A stretch of 64,000 bases of DNA. Origin: Prochilodus magdalenae (Eukaryota > Chordata > Actinopteri > Characiformes > Prochilodontidae). Both the position numbers and the translations under genes were made by a program. Numbering within the stretch: position 1 is the first letter of the stretch; every line of letters starts with the position of its first letter. The notes beneath the pieces were generated by a model. It was not told where the DNA came from. It made no database searches and was given only the letters and a program-made list of their open reading frames with translations. Where the stretch lies: the NCBI GenBank assembly GCA_024036415.1, contig JAMWET010006568.1:117001-181000 (forward strand), written 5' to 3'. Below are positions 21,240 to 32,917 of the stretch, piece after piece.

Positions 21240-21620
21240 TCAGCTTTGACACGCTACAAATGAGTGGAACCGAAGCGAGAGGGGGATGGAAGTGCTTTGA
21301 TGCCTGATGCATTGACTCTCCCGTAATGAACTGTGCTTGACAAATGACGATAAGGCTCAGCGCGACGTAGGAGGCGCAGAAGGTCACGCAACGAATATGA
21401 TAAGCTGACAGGAGACAATGATATATTCACAAACGCTAATAACTCAGGATCTGCATGGCTCTGACTTTAGCTCAGGTGGGAGCAGTGCAGGGGCTGCATT
21501 AGCATGTGCGCATGCACAATGCGCTCGAAGATCAGGATTCTGTTGCTGAAGGAATTACACAAAATCTTTTACAGAGATTTCCTCACGCTGAACAGCTCGT
21601 CTCTAAGCAGATCTAACAGA
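21240..21620. other. Candidate conserved non-coding element
   Basis: Low-repeat, CpG-containing sequence (GCTCAGCGCGACGTAGGAGG near 21356, GAGATTTCCTCACGCTGAAC near 21576) with no coding signal. An inference from composition only. Confidence 0.22.
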
Positions 21621-21834
21621 CACGTGTTCCAAACCCACTGACAAGCCTTCATGACAAAACGTTCAGCTTTGTTCGTCATCAGCTCCACTCATTTTAATGG
21701 CTTGTGATGGCAATAGATCCAAACATACTGCAATACACTGTAATATAAAGTGATGTGCCAAAGTTACAATCCAAGGAAGCTTGGGTCAATTCCTTGTTGA
21801 GGTCTAGACTCTGGGCTCTAGAGGCAGCTTCTTG

Positions 21835-22060
21835 AGGTTCCTCTGTGTATTTCATTTTCTTAGTGAGGAGTTTCTCGGGAGCAACACATCCTTTCAGACC
21901 CATAGTGTTGAGTTATCTTCTCACAGTGGAAGAATGGACGAAGTGCCTCTAGATAGTTTCAGATCTGAAGGAAGAATGGAGCTAGCTTTTCTCCTCTCTC
22001 TCTCAAGTATAAAAGCTTTTAAGTGCTGTTCATCTGATGAGGACCCTTTGGGTGGGCTAG
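21835..22060 (+). repeat. Interspersed repeat family R, copy 2
   Basis: Shares CACATCCTTTCAGACCCATA, TTCTCACAGTGGAAG and CAGATCTGAAGGAAGA with 7090-7345, then continues TTTTCTCCTCTCTCTCTCAA and GGGTGGGCTAGCAGGC. Confidence 0.75.
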
Positions 22061-22338
22061 CAGGCTTTGCTTTACATAACGTCTCTTTTTCAGAATAAAT
22101 GCAGCTAGGCTACACTTCATCATGAGGCTGGAGAATGATTACAGGGTAGTAATCACGGATGACTATTGGCTTGCAAAGGGTTCATAATGAATCTGATGCT
22201 AGCTGATTAAATTAGGCTGCTAGCCTAAGATGTCCTGAGATGAGCTACAGAGCTTGAGAGTGCCAGGAATAAATCAGGAGCAGAACGAATACTGGAAATT
22301 CCTATTTATGTAAGACTGTACGTTAATTTATTCACTGA

Positions 22339-22640
22339 CATGTAATGGGATTTATGTGCCTGTGATACTTCTTATTACCCTTAAAGCTCTGCATGGCCTG
22401 TTACCTCCGTATTTAACTCCTTAGCTCCTTCATTGGAGCATCCCTTCTCATGAGCTCAGGTCTTCTGGTGCTGGGCTGTTGGGCAGATTAGTCTGTACTC
22501 TTGGGATGGCAGATCCTTTAGTGCAAGGGACTCTAAGCTCTGGAGTTCCTTTCCTCAACACACTTGTGACTGCTCATCCATTTTCTATTTTAAAACAGAC
22601 TTGAAGACTCTCTTCACTTCACCCAGTACTACTCCACTGC
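22339..22640 (+). mobile_element. L2-like LINE, 3'-terminal coding relic
   Basis: One frame near 22383 reads KALHGLLPPYL, a motif lying after the reverse transcriptase domain of L2-type LINEs. Later blocks (LRSSGAGLLG, SSGVPFLNTL) fit the same C-terminal region after frame changes, and GACTTGAAGACTCTCTTC marks the usual end of the ORF. It is 5' truncated, as expected for LINE copies, and contains stops. Confidence 0.65.
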
Positions 22641-22675
22641 ATTAATCTCACAGCGGTCTCTTTTATGCTGTGGCA

Positions 22676-23150
22676 TTAAAAAGAGGAACCAGATGCGACT
22701 GGACAAGCTGGTCAGACGAGCAGGGTCAGTTTTGGTGTGGAGCTGGACTCTGTGGTTGGTGTAGCTCAGCAGGTAACACCACTACCCAGAGTGCCATCTC
22801 TACATGTGGGAGACTGGGGTTCAAATCCCGGTCTAGGTGACTATGCTGTGCTACACTAATAAGAGTCCTTGGGCAAGACTCCTAACACTACATTGGCCCA
22901 CCTGTAACATGATTAACCTTATAAGTCGCTCTGGATAAGAGCGTCAGCTAAATGGTGAAGGTGGCAGAGAGAAGGACAGTGCACAAACAGCTGTCCATTA
23001 TGGTTGATGATGGGCACCCACTGCACACCATCATTATGGACGAAAGAGCAACTTCAGTGGCAGGTTGATGTTACAGAGCTGATCTACAGACAGGCTTGTC
23101 CCGAGAGCCATCAGGCTTATTAACTCTTTCCAGTGGGGTCGGAAGAGGAA
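22676..23150 (+). mobile_element. LINE C-terminal relic split by a SINE
   Basis: Left part: LDKLVRRAGSV near 22701, then, after a one-base shift, GVELDSV. Right part: VAERRTVHKQLSIMVDDGHP from 22962, then LHTIIMDERATSVAG. These are the spacer blocks after the reverse transcriptase of fish non-LTR elements. The two parts are contiguous once the SINE at 22753-22955 is removed. Stops and shifts follow. The start and 3' end are not visible. Confidence 0.65.
22753..22955 (+). mobile_element. tRNA-derived SINE inserted in a LINE relic
   Basis: The head GGTTGGTGTAGCTCAGCAGG has the A-box form and GGGTTCAAATCC the B-box form of a tRNA-type Pol III promoter. The body contains AGTCCTTGGGCAAGACTCCT and the tail GCTCTGGATAAGAGCGTCAG. 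It is the same family as 38498-38714 and 61335-61551. The LINE coding sequence resumes directly after its tail. Confidence 0.88.
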
Positions 23151-23199
23151 AGAGGACAGATGAGGACCTGCATATACCTACGCCCCTTGTACATGTTAC

Positions 23200-23295
23200 A
23201 TTTTAAAATTGCACTGCCTTTATATCTCTAGTATCTATATATATATTTATATCTACTTGTCATTTACAGTTATATTTGTATCTTTGTAGATAGGC

Positions 23296-23345
<50 letters not shown>

Positions 23346-23358
23346 CTCTATCTATCTA
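23200..23358. repeat. TATC microsatellite with AT-rich flank
   Basis: A near-perfect run of TATC units from 23296 to 23358, interrupted by one CTCTC variant, follows a degenerate TATATC/TATTTATATC stretch. Confidence 0.97.
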
Positions 23359-24837
23359 GTACGTTACTCTCCGGTTCATTTTATTCCTTTAGTTTGTCTT
23401 CATCTTTAAGGGTCTATATTAAAGCCATAAGGCTTTTTTTTCTCTATGGTCTCTTGTGAAAATAACCTTGAGTCCTGCAACCATAAAGTGGGGACAGGGG
23501 CATGTTTTACATTACTGTTCCTTTTCAGGAATTGCTTGGGATCTAAAGGCGACACCTACAGAATATGGCTGAGCGATGACTTGATGAAACAAGCAGGAAC
23601 GTACCTGAAAAAGACGTCATCTAGAAGGCAGCTTTAAAAGATGTATCCCACTACAGCTCCTCCTTTTCCATCAACCGACCCTGGCTTCGGAATTTTACAC
23701 TGGTAACATTATAGATGGTCCTTTTCCTCTTTGGCCTGGAAAAAATAATGTCAATTCTTTCTATGAACGACAATCAGAAAGGTCGACTTGTCACACCACA
23801 AAACACGTTTCTACTAGAACATACCAGTCTACTGCATCTCAGCTGAGCTAAGGCACAGTCCACAAGGATGTATTAAAAGCATAGTTACCAGCAAAACAAC
23901 ACTATACCAACAGTATCGCATTATTCCACCAGAACAGTTTCTCAATTTGAATGATAAATGTTCAGATGCAGATATTGCTACAGCATCAGGCTGAATTTGT
24001 GCTATGCTTTCTCATATACATTCATCTTCCAGAACTGCACCAAAATGTACCCCAGTCAGACAAAGCACCAACACAACTTCCTGGCAATAATTCCGCTCAG
24101 TCTGCAGAAAGATGAGTATGATCCTGAGAACATCATTCCAGCAATGAAGTATGAAATATGGGCTTCTTTGCAAACAACACTGGGACATTACATGCCGTTA
24201 AAGGAAACACGGTTGGAGTAATTCGAAGAGAACTTAACCTCACTGGATAAAAACTGAATCTGGGAAGAAGATGGGCGTTCCCAACAGAGAGCCCAAAGAT
24301 ATGGTCAATGTAACTCTAGTTTCCTAAAGAAAGAGAGTGAAGGTGCTCTCCTGACCTGAAACTTCAAAATTGTGAGTCCTTAAGAAACTGAATCCAGCAA
24401 AAACTTGTCGGCAATTGCACTGCAACAAAGTACTACTGTTGTTTGAATGTTAATAATTGCTTCCCCTCACTGTTTCTTCCATTAATGGCTTATCCACAAT
24501 ACAGGATATGAATAATCCAAACTGATGTCACATGACTGTTTGGTCAACTTTATTTGTCCTCAAAGACTTTAACAACATGATCTACCCTGAACGAAACACC
24601 ATACCCTTTCAGAATATGTACATAAACAACCACCTGAGTCCCAACCACCGGTTCCAATTCTTCAAAACCTCTAGAGAAGCTGCATCCATTCGACAGTACA
24701 GGACAGTGAGTCATAAATACTAAACACTGTGGGGGCCCAGACTGGCCTGGGAGTAGATGATTGGATAGAGGAGTAAGAATTGGATTATAGACACCACACA
24801 CCACAGGACAAATTGGAAGATCATAGTTTAAAATCAC
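23359..24837. other. Non-coding stretch
   Basis: Several frames of 60 to 107 codons occur, none with a recognisable domain or convincing splice context. No repeat recognised. Confidence 0.4.
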
Positions 24838-25400
24838 CCGGATATCAGGAGAGTGTTTACGAATGTCGGACATCCGAGATATATGTTGGTCCAGATTGTT
24901 ACAGAGGGAGCAGTAGGAACTTTCAGCGTAATCACAGCCTTTAGCTTTGCTTTAGCCTTTAGCTGGCCTAGCAGCCTGCTAGTCAGATTAGTGATATCAG
25001 GAGACCATATGGGAATGCCGGAAGTCTGAGTTACATGTTAGTCCAGATTGTTACTTAGTGAGCAGGAGGAATCGCGGCACTATCAGTGTATTGACAGTCA
25101 TTAGCTTTGATTTAGCCTTTAGCTAGCCTAGCCGTAAGCACGAAACGCAGCACTATCAGTGTATTGACAGTCATTAGCTTTGATTTAGCCTTTAGCTAGC
25201 CTAGCCGTCTGCTAGCTTGACTAGTGATATCAGGAGACCACTTGGGAATGCCGGAAGTCTGAGTTACATGTTAGTCCAGACTGTTACTTAGTAAGCACGA
25301 ACCGCAGCACTATCAGTGTATTGACAGTCTTTAGCTTTCATTTAGCCATTAGCTAGCCTAGCAGTCTGCTAGCCTGACTAGTGATATCAGGAGTCTGTTT
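24838..25400. repeat. Tandem repeat of ~155-bp units (MS155)
   Basis: GATATCAGGAG recurs at about 24842, 24995, 25227 and 25383. Between these the units share GGGAATGCCGGAAGTCTGAG, AGTCCAGATTGTTACTTAG and TTTAGCCTTTAGCTAGCCTA. The second unit is longer (about 232 bp) because an internal stretch of about 76 bp (GCAGCACTATCAGTGTATTG through AGCCTAGCCGT) is itself duplicated. Confidence 0.93.
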
Positions 25401-26199
25401 GCAAATGTCTGAAGGAGCAAATCAGGCTGAAATATCGGGCTGGTTGTCCTGTAGTCAGACAACCCTCTCTTGAGTACTGGAGATGGAGGACACGCAAGGC
25501 TGGATTATGTAAATCCCAGTGCCGCTTTCCACCCTGTCCTGATAAAAGCATCCAAACTAGCTGATTGGTACCGTAATAGGGTAAACAGAGGTGCTGTAGA
25601 AACAGCAATGTGAAATCTGGGATCTCAAAGCTGCAAATGGAGCCATCCAGCCATGATGCATCCAGATTTGGACATGAAACACATGTTAATGCAGAAGTGT
25701 AAACAAGCTGGGAAAGGCATTCATTTGGTTTTACAGCTCAGATTTTCCTTTGATTGAATATTATGCAGTTGAAACAAAACACAACAATGCTAGCAAAAGT
25801 CTGACTCAGTCTATCTCTGTCTCTGTCTCTCCCTCTCTCTACGCACTGAACCGAACTCATCAACCATTCCAGGCGACCGTCTCAGAGTAGAGGTTGTTCT
25901 CCCGGTGTATTTGCTGTCATGCGAGGTGAGAGGCAGCGTGCAGTGTTTGCCGCTGGGATTAGCTCGTTTGAAATCCGCCTGACAACTTCAGCTCCCCACA
26001 TCCACGCCATGGATTACAGTTCCAAACCTATTTGCTTTGATATATTTACACATGAGGATTTTCATTGCTGTGTTTTTTCCGCCTTCATTCGCCTAATCGG
26101 GAGCCTAAATGCTAGGAGAATGACTGAAATGGATGTGCTTCGTGTTGCAGGACACAGAAAGCAGCGCTATTGCTACTACTGCGTAGCTCTACAATGCTA
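25401..26199. other. Non-coding stretch
   Basis: Contains a CT-rich run (TCTCTGTCTCTGTCTCTCCC near 25814). No gene recognised. Confidence 0.4.
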
Positions 26200-26490
26200 G
26201 CATAATAGTGCTTCATAGCCGCGTTATTAGGGATCGCAAGGAAAGACCTCACGGAGGGAAAAATGTGATTTAAGCGGGACAACGGCCAATCTGCATTTCC
26301 AATTAGGCCGAGACATCTGACGTGATATTTCCATGCCGCCTCTGATAGGATATTGTATGACCTCTACTTTTATAGCTTCCCTAAGGAATCTTCCCCTCAA
26401 TAAATATGAATGCCCTCTTCCATTAATAAATATAAATGAAAACTAACACCAGGGATTTTAATATTGTCTCTCATAAAGCCGTCCGGTAAC
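26200..26490. other. Candidate conserved non-coding element
   Basis: Low-repeat sequence including CCAATTAGGCCGAGACATCT and two AATAAATAT-type blocks flanking GAATGCCCTCTTCCATTAAT. It reads like enhancer-type conserved DNA with homeodomain-like TAAT cores. No direct proof. Confidence 0.3.
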
Positions 26491-27226
26491 TGCACTGCAG
26501 TGTCCTTCTCGGGGCATGGGTAAATGAATGACAAACAGAAAATAGCTAAGAAAGGAAAAGCACATGCTGGCTAACTCTATGCCTACAGTACATGCGCGTC
26601 TTTAAGCAGTGACTAGTCTTCCCAGCATTCCTGTTTGCACATGTTCAAGCAGCTACAAGTGATCTAATGGCACACATACACGCATGGGGACAACGTTTTT
26701 TCATTTGGTGCTAAACTGCAGGGACTTCCAGCACAAACAAGGTGGATTCATGCAACAGTAGTTGTTTCAAACATACATGAAACTTAGCTGCACTTGATTT
26801 GCATAATGCATAGCATCCTAACTTATTGAGGGAGCTGATGGAACTTTGAAGGAGCTTTGTTTAAGCCTGTGCTAACCTAGCAAACCTCTAGGCGGACTAG
26901 AACGTCCACCACACACCTACAAATTCAGCTACTTCCTTCACACTATGGCTTTTGGCTCGCCACAGTGCAATCACTCATCATTAACATCTGCTATGGACCC
27001 ATTTTCCACACATGGAATGAGACATTCAGTGCACTGTACCACCTCTTCTCTACTTATGAATCCGGTCACTCACATCCCAGTGGGTATTTATAGCCCCATC
27101 ATCCTTGTGCAGTGCCATCTACAGGAGCCTGAAGTTACTATCACCCTAAACATGCAGGGTGACTTGTTTTTTTTGTGTGGTGATCGTATATGCTGTAGTA
27201 AAGAAACAGGTACAAGTTTAAGGAGC
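26491..27226. other. Non-coding stretch
   Basis: No gene or clear repeat. Confidence 0.4.
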
Positions 27227-27358
27227 TAAATTATATAAACCAGCATAAATATGCCATTCATTCAAGGTAATTATGCTGTATTGTGAGACGTTCTGTCTCA
27301 ACATAAAACATACTCACCTTGAATGAATGGCATATTCTTGTTGGATTGTATAATTTAG
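27227..27358. repeat. Long imperfect inverted repeat (hairpin)
   Basis: ATATGCCATTCATTCAAGGT at 27249-27268 is perfectly complementary to 27316-27335. Outer arms (AAATTATATA and TATAATTT) extend the stem, and an inner GAGAC/GTCTC stem closes the loop. The total span is about 130 bp. It could be a small MITE or a transcribed hairpin. Confidence 0.9.
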
Positions 27359-28352
27359 TTTCTCCGTAAATTTATATAATTTACAGATTTTACCAGCGTA
27401 AAATAAGATAAAGATTTCACTGTATGAATATCAGGATATATAGGCTACTTAAGGAGTTAGTATCCACACTGGCCTTTCCTTTGGGGTAAGGTATTGATAG
27501 AGAGGGGAAAAGTGGTAAGGGTGCATTGCTGATCCACCTTAAGAAGTTTAATGAAACCGTCAATCAAAATGCCAATAAGACATAAAGTGATCACAGCAAC
27601 TGATATACCTTCGAACCGTTGATGTCATCAGAAGACGGTTTATCGTGACTCAAACTTGGTAGCTGTTTATTAGTTTCCAAAGCTTCATTAGTTTCTGTAA
27701 CCAGCTCCGTTAACTAGCCAACTACAGCTAACAGCTGTTAAAGCCAGTGTTTGTTATTCTTTTGCCTGCTGTTATGGTGATTTTCTCCTTTCTTGCCCCT
27801 GGGTTTACCCAGCACCCCAAAACTCCTTGGATTCTAAAGGATGAAACAGAAGGTGGGACCAATACACCCTGCAGTAAATGTGTGGGACAGAGTGAATGAG
27901 ATATCAAGTAGGCTATAACTGCAATGGCAGCTTAGCTAACGCCATCTTTCAATGGCTTCACATAGACAACATTCACAACTAGGGTGGCTACTTTCAACCG
28001 GGGAGGGATGTAGGGTCAGTCATGATACTAGAACAGAAATAAACAGAATGATATACATAACCTGACCTACACAACACAAATTATTGCTTTACTCGCCTAA
28101 TTGGGTGGAATGGATGAGATTTCTGTGACAGACAGGAGTTTACTAATTGACTAGCAATTGGCTGAACTGTGGTTAGCAGGTAGGCAAGCGATGTCACATG
28201 ACATTGTTAATCCAATGAAATGCAAGGCATAACTTTTTCATGGACTTGAGCCAGTAGCACACGTAATTTTGTTTGTACTGAAGTACTGAAAGTTGAAAAA
28301 CTGGATAGTCTGGCCTAAAACCGGACATGTGGCCACCCTATTCACAACTGAG
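27359..28352. other. Non-coding stretch
   Basis: No gene recognised. Confidence 0.4.
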
Positions 28353-28532
28353 ATTGGTATAGTGTAGTGGGCCACACCTCCGCCTCCCACACTGTAGACT
28401 GGGGTTTACACTGTATACTGGGCAAGCACCCTATAATATACCAATAAGGGTCCATGGGCAAGACTCCCAACTTTACCATTACCTGTCTCTGTAAGAAATT
28501 ATCACATTGGTCTGTTAAATAGTGAAAATGTA
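28353..28532 (+). mobile_element. tRNA-derived SINE, degraded copy
   Basis: CACACTGTAGACTGGGGTTT, CCAATAAGGGTCCATGGGC and AAGACTCCCAACTTTACCAT follow the order of the SINE body at 22753-22955. The head and the GGATAAGAGC tail are eroded. Confidence 0.6.
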
Positions 28533-28734
28533 AAGGAGATACCCTAGACACATGGATAAATCACCAAGCATAAGAAGATGCCGCAGATATGTTTATATCC
28601 GCTCATGGGTGACTTATAGTGAGGACGAAGTTGTCGAGAATCCCTCACAGATATTACACTTGAAAACAGCCTGACAAAATAACCCTAACAAGCCAAAATC
28701 ACCACAACCAGATTGCCACCCTCAGCCCATCAGA

Positions 28735-28826
28735 TCCTGACGCTTCAGTGCATTTTTACACTGCTGCCACTTTCTGACATGTGTTGTAAAGAGCACTATA
28801 TAAACAAATCTAAATTGAATGGAACT
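28735..28826 (+). mobile_element. LINE-type 3' tail
   Basis: GTTGTAAAGAGCACTATATA then AACAAATCTAAATTGAATGG: an AAAGYRCTATATAAA-type block followed by degenerate AATTGAAT units is typical of L2-like 3' ends in fish. No coding part remains. Confidence 0.5.
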
Positions 28827-29394
28827 GAATCAGATATTGCTGCACTGTGTCTAATGGAGATGAGGTGATGGACTCAAATGCTTGACTGACCCTGTGATTG
28901 CCCTTCAGCTTATTCTATCAGGGAATAAGAACTCTCCTGCATGCCTGCAGAATGAATAAAGGGGGCTATTAAATTAATAAAACCCAAGAAAGCTCATTCA
29001 GTGAAATTATGGTCTACATTATTTATAAACCACTTTGGGTATAAATTATGTCTCCGGTGTGGATGTCTTCTGGTATGAAATCAAACCTGCTGTGTGATGT
29101 ATATCATTATTACAGCTATAATGCTATAGATATTTGCATATATAGAGTATGACTCAAAACACTGGTGATATGCAGATCTGAATGAGGTTTTCTCATTCTT
29201 CATTCTGAAGGAACTACTGAAGCAGAACATCTATATGATGCAGCGGGGAAAACGAAAAGTACAGGCTTCCAGATCATTCACTTGCGCTTCGATAGAGTGT
29301 CTTTTGAGTCATTAGTCAATGTAGCAGCCCAGCCTCCACTCTTACAATTCAAGGTGCTTTCACATATTCACTTTTTAAAGGAACCAAACTCAGT
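28827..29394. other. Non-coding stretch
   Basis: No gene recognised. Confidence 0.4.
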
Positions 29395-30570
29395 TCAGTT
29401 AAAGTTAAAGCATCTCATAATCATGACTTTGTATCTCATAATTATGACTTAATATCTCAATTATGACTTAGAATCTCCTAATTAAGATACTGTATGTTAT
29501 AATTATGACCTAGCATCTCATAATTCTGACTTAACATTTCAATTATGACTTGGTATCTCATGATTATGACAGCATCATGGCTTAGCACCTCTTAATTATG
29601 ACTTAGTATCTCATTATTATGACTTAGAATCTCCTAATTAAGACTTTGTATCTCATAATTATGACTTAACATCTCATAATTATGACTTAGCTTCTCATAA
29701 TTATGATTTAACATCTCAAGTATGACTTGGTATCTCATGATTATGACAGCATCATGGCTTAGCACCTCTTAATTATGACTTAGTATCTCATTATTATGAC
29801 TTAGAATCTCCTAATTAAGACTTTGTATCTCATAATTATGACTTAACATCTCATAATTATGACTTAGCTTCTCATAATTATGATTTAACATCTCAAGTAT
29901 GACTTGGTATCTCATAATTATGACAGCATAATGGCTTGGCACCTCTTAATTATGACATAGCATCTCATTATTATGACTCAGTATCTCATAATAATGACTC
30001 AGAATTTTATCATTATAACTCAGAATTACAACTTATCATCACATTATTGTGACTTTTTATAATTATAACCAAGTATCTCAATTATGACTTGTTGTCTCTT
30101 TATTATGATTTGGCATTTTAGAATTATGATCTAGTATTTCGTATTTCTGACTTAATATCTCAATTATGACTTAGCACCTCTTAATTATGACTTAGCATCA
30201 CATTATTTTGACTCAGTATCTCATAATTATGACTTAACATCTTGATTATGACTTAGTATCTCATAATCATGACAGCATCATGGCTTAGCACCTCTTAATT
30301 ATGACTTAGCAACACATTTTTATGACTCTGTATCATAATAATGACTTAGAATCTTATAATTACGACTTAGTATCACGTAATTGTGACTTGCCATTTCATA
30401 ATTATGACCAAGTATCTAAAAAAAAAGTTTCTCAATTATAATTTGGCATTTTAGAATCATGATCTAGTATCTCATAATTATCACTCAGTATCTCACTGTT
30501 GTGACTTGGCATTTAAGAATTATGACTTAGCTTCTCATAAAAATGACTTGGTGCATAATTATGAGATACT
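29395..30570. repeat. AT-rich 21-bp tandem array with 177-bp higher-order period (MS21)
   Basis: The unit has the form TATCTCATAATTATGACTTAG with many variants, about 56 units. A larger block beginning GACTTGGTATCTCATGATTA recurs at 29547, 29724 and 29901 (177-bp steps), and a related one at about 30250. The first two blocks are nearly identical. The array is about 30% GC by eye. Confidence 0.95.
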
Positions 30571-31294
30571 GTCTGTCACTGATATTTTCCCCAAGTGTCA
30601 GAAACAGGCTTCCATATATGAATGAAACCACAGGAGAATGGAATGCTTTACAAGTGACTTCAAAAATCCAACTTTTTTCCTACTGAAAAAACAGATCAGT
30701 AGAGGGTGACGTGCCTTTTCCAACATGCCTTGGGATCATATTGCTAGTCTTCAGGGAACCAGAGATACCGCCCCCGGAACCTTGCAGCTGAGGTCCGGAA
30801 AGCCGGAGAAATTGAAAGCACTCTGCGAATATAAGTGTAACCACTTCCAAACCATAACGTTTGATGACATCATGACATCAACTATTACAGCATGTATCAA
30901 CTACCCATAAAGTTATATGACCCTGTAATATTATTGAACATAATCTGTAATGGCAGCATACCACATCTGTCATTACACATTTATGGAAGTGTTTTGTCCA
31001 TGTTATGCTTGACTTCACTTGACTACACATTTCACTTCCTGAAATGGTTACTTAACTGACTGCCCAGGTAAAAAAGCACAATGTCATGCTAGGCAGCGTC
31101 ACATTTTGCCCTATAATGTAACAGTCCAAAGTGCAGCTATACCACATGGAACGCATTACAGTAAGAGCGACAATAAACATTAAGCTCTTGGGAGTGGTGG
31201 GAGCTGCCAAGTGGGGGTGTGCACTGCCTCTGAATGTGATATGGCAAGACACTTCCAGTGTGCTGTAGCCATAAAGCATCAGTCTTAAGAACCC
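30571..31294. other. Non-coding stretch
   Basis: No gene recognised. Confidence 0.4.
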
Positions 31295-31420
31295 ATTGAA
31301 CACAGCAGCTGCCGTTTACATTGAGTGAGAACTGCATGATGAATGGACCAACAGAATTGGCCAGAGATTGCTTGACGAGACATCTGGTTCCGCTGACCTA
31401 CAGGTTATGTTCTAATGTAA
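31295..31420 (+). mobile_element. MITE-M internal fragment
   Basis: CAGCAGCTGCCGTTTACATT, GATGAATGGACCAACAGAAT and AGACATCTGGTTCCGCTGAC match the complete copy at 62633-62893 in order. Confidence 0.7.
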
Positions 31421-31469
31421 AGATTCCAAAAAGGGAAAAAACGTCTAATGGATGTTTCTTTGAAGAACT

Positions 31470-31720
31470 GTGATGTATGTGAGTGAAATGCATTGCAGAA
31501 CCATTACTATTAGTTCTTCAGAGAACCAGTTTTGTGTCAAAGAACCTCTGAAAGTTTAAAGAACCATGCTGCCTTACATGGTAGGTTCTTTAAGGGTAAT
31601 TCACACTCACCATTCTAAATGCTACAGAACCATTTGTGGAGTTTGGAACACTATGTTTAGATCAAGAAGTGTTTGGGAACCTTTAGGAGTGCACCATTCA
31701 GTTAATCAGGGTCTACATTT
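31470..31720. repeat. Possible AAAGAACC-type interspersed repeat
   Basis: AGAACCAT, AAAGAACC and GGTTCTTTAAGGGT blocks recur. Similar motifs appear at 32215-32255, 38110-38160 and 58265-58385. These resemble a common fish repeat, but the boundaries are unclear. Confidence 0.35.
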
Positions 31721-32315
31721 GAATATTAAAGGTCTTTGTGCTAGATTAGAGTTGAAATTAAGCTGTGCGGGGTCAGGCGCCTCTGCTTTTCAACGTTTTT
31801 GGTGACCCCTTTTTTCCTGGTTTCTGCACCTTCATCCGTGGTTTTACTTGCTCTCTGTAAGTGAGATCAAAAGGTGATCATTGACGAGACGTGCAATTTA
31901 TTCCCCCCTGACAGGTGGGATACTGTCAGAGGCGCCCATCCATCAAGCTCCCATCAAACTGTCAAAGTGATTTCTTGATCAATCGTTTGAGTGTGGGGAA
32001 GTGGCCCCATTCCAATCTTGAAGGCACGAGTGTGGAACGTGATAGGTGCTCTAAAGGCTGCTGGCTGCTGCACGCCGGGCCTGATAATGACTGTGTATGT
32101 AGTGCAGTTTGCTGCAAGAGATGCTTCATACCGTCTCTGTTGCAACATCATTTTTTTCTACTTGTATTCTGATACGACATTCCACACCAGCGGTCTTTTA
32201 CACTACGTGAACATGGACCCTTAAAAAGTGGTTCTTTGAAGGGTTCTCCGCTCATTCTAACCTACATCACCTTCAAACTCCCTTTACCACACAGGAGCAC
32301 TTGATCTAGATCTAC

Positions 32316-32917
32316 AATTACAGACTGGGGTCCATCTGATTCCCTGTATACTCTGTTCTTCAGTGGTCAGGACTCCCACAGGACCATCACAGAGCAGGTA
32401 TTATGTGGGTGGTGGATCATTCCCAGTACTGCAGTGATGGTAGTATGTGTTAGTGTGTGCTGTGATGGTGTGAGTGGATCAGATACAGCAGTGCTGCTGG
32501 AGTGTTTAAACACTGTGTCCACTCACTGTCCACTCTATTGGACACTCTTGCTGGTCTACCTTGTAGATGTACAGTTAGAGACAATAGCTCATCAACACTG
32601 CACAGTGCAGTGTTGGTCATCGTCTAGTCCTTCATCTGTGGTCACAGGACGGTGCCCACAGGACGCTGTTGGCTGGATAGTTTTGGTTGGTGGGCAATTC
32701 TCAGTCCAGCAGTGACACTAAGGTGTCCAGCACAACACAATCCAGACCAGCACAACACACACTAACACGCCACCATCTATTGTCAGTGTCGCTGCAGTGC
32801 TGAGGATGATCCACCACCCACCTTCTCTGTTGTGTTCCTGTGGGGGTCCTGACCATTAAAGAACAGGGTAGCAAAGTACACAAAGAAAGACATGGACTAT
32901 AATCTGTACCTGTCTGT
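32316..32917 (+). mobile_element. Palindromic long-TIR element (FB), complete copy
   Basis: The arms at about 32316-32436 and 32785-32917 are inverted copies. GTTCTTCAGTGGTCAGGACT, GTGGGTGGTGGATCATTCC and ACTGCAGTGATGG on the left pair with CACTGCAGTGCTGAG, GATGATCCACCACCCAC and GGTCCTGACCATTAAAGAAC on the right. The 350-bp middle has no open frame of interest. It is probably a non-autonomous DNA (foldback-like) element; partial copies lie at 17488-17772 and 20500-20735. The target duplication was not resolved. Confidence 0.82.

Noticed and set aside
22753..22830. Possible tRNA gene
   Set aside because: Same SINE family, nested in a LINE.
24838..25400. CRISPR-like or integron-like direct repeats
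   Set aside because: Contiguous 155-bp tandem units without distinct spacers.
29395..30570. CRISPR-like array because of regular spacing
   Set aside because: There are no unique spacers between conserved repeats; the whole 21-bp unit repeats, and the genome is eukaryotic.
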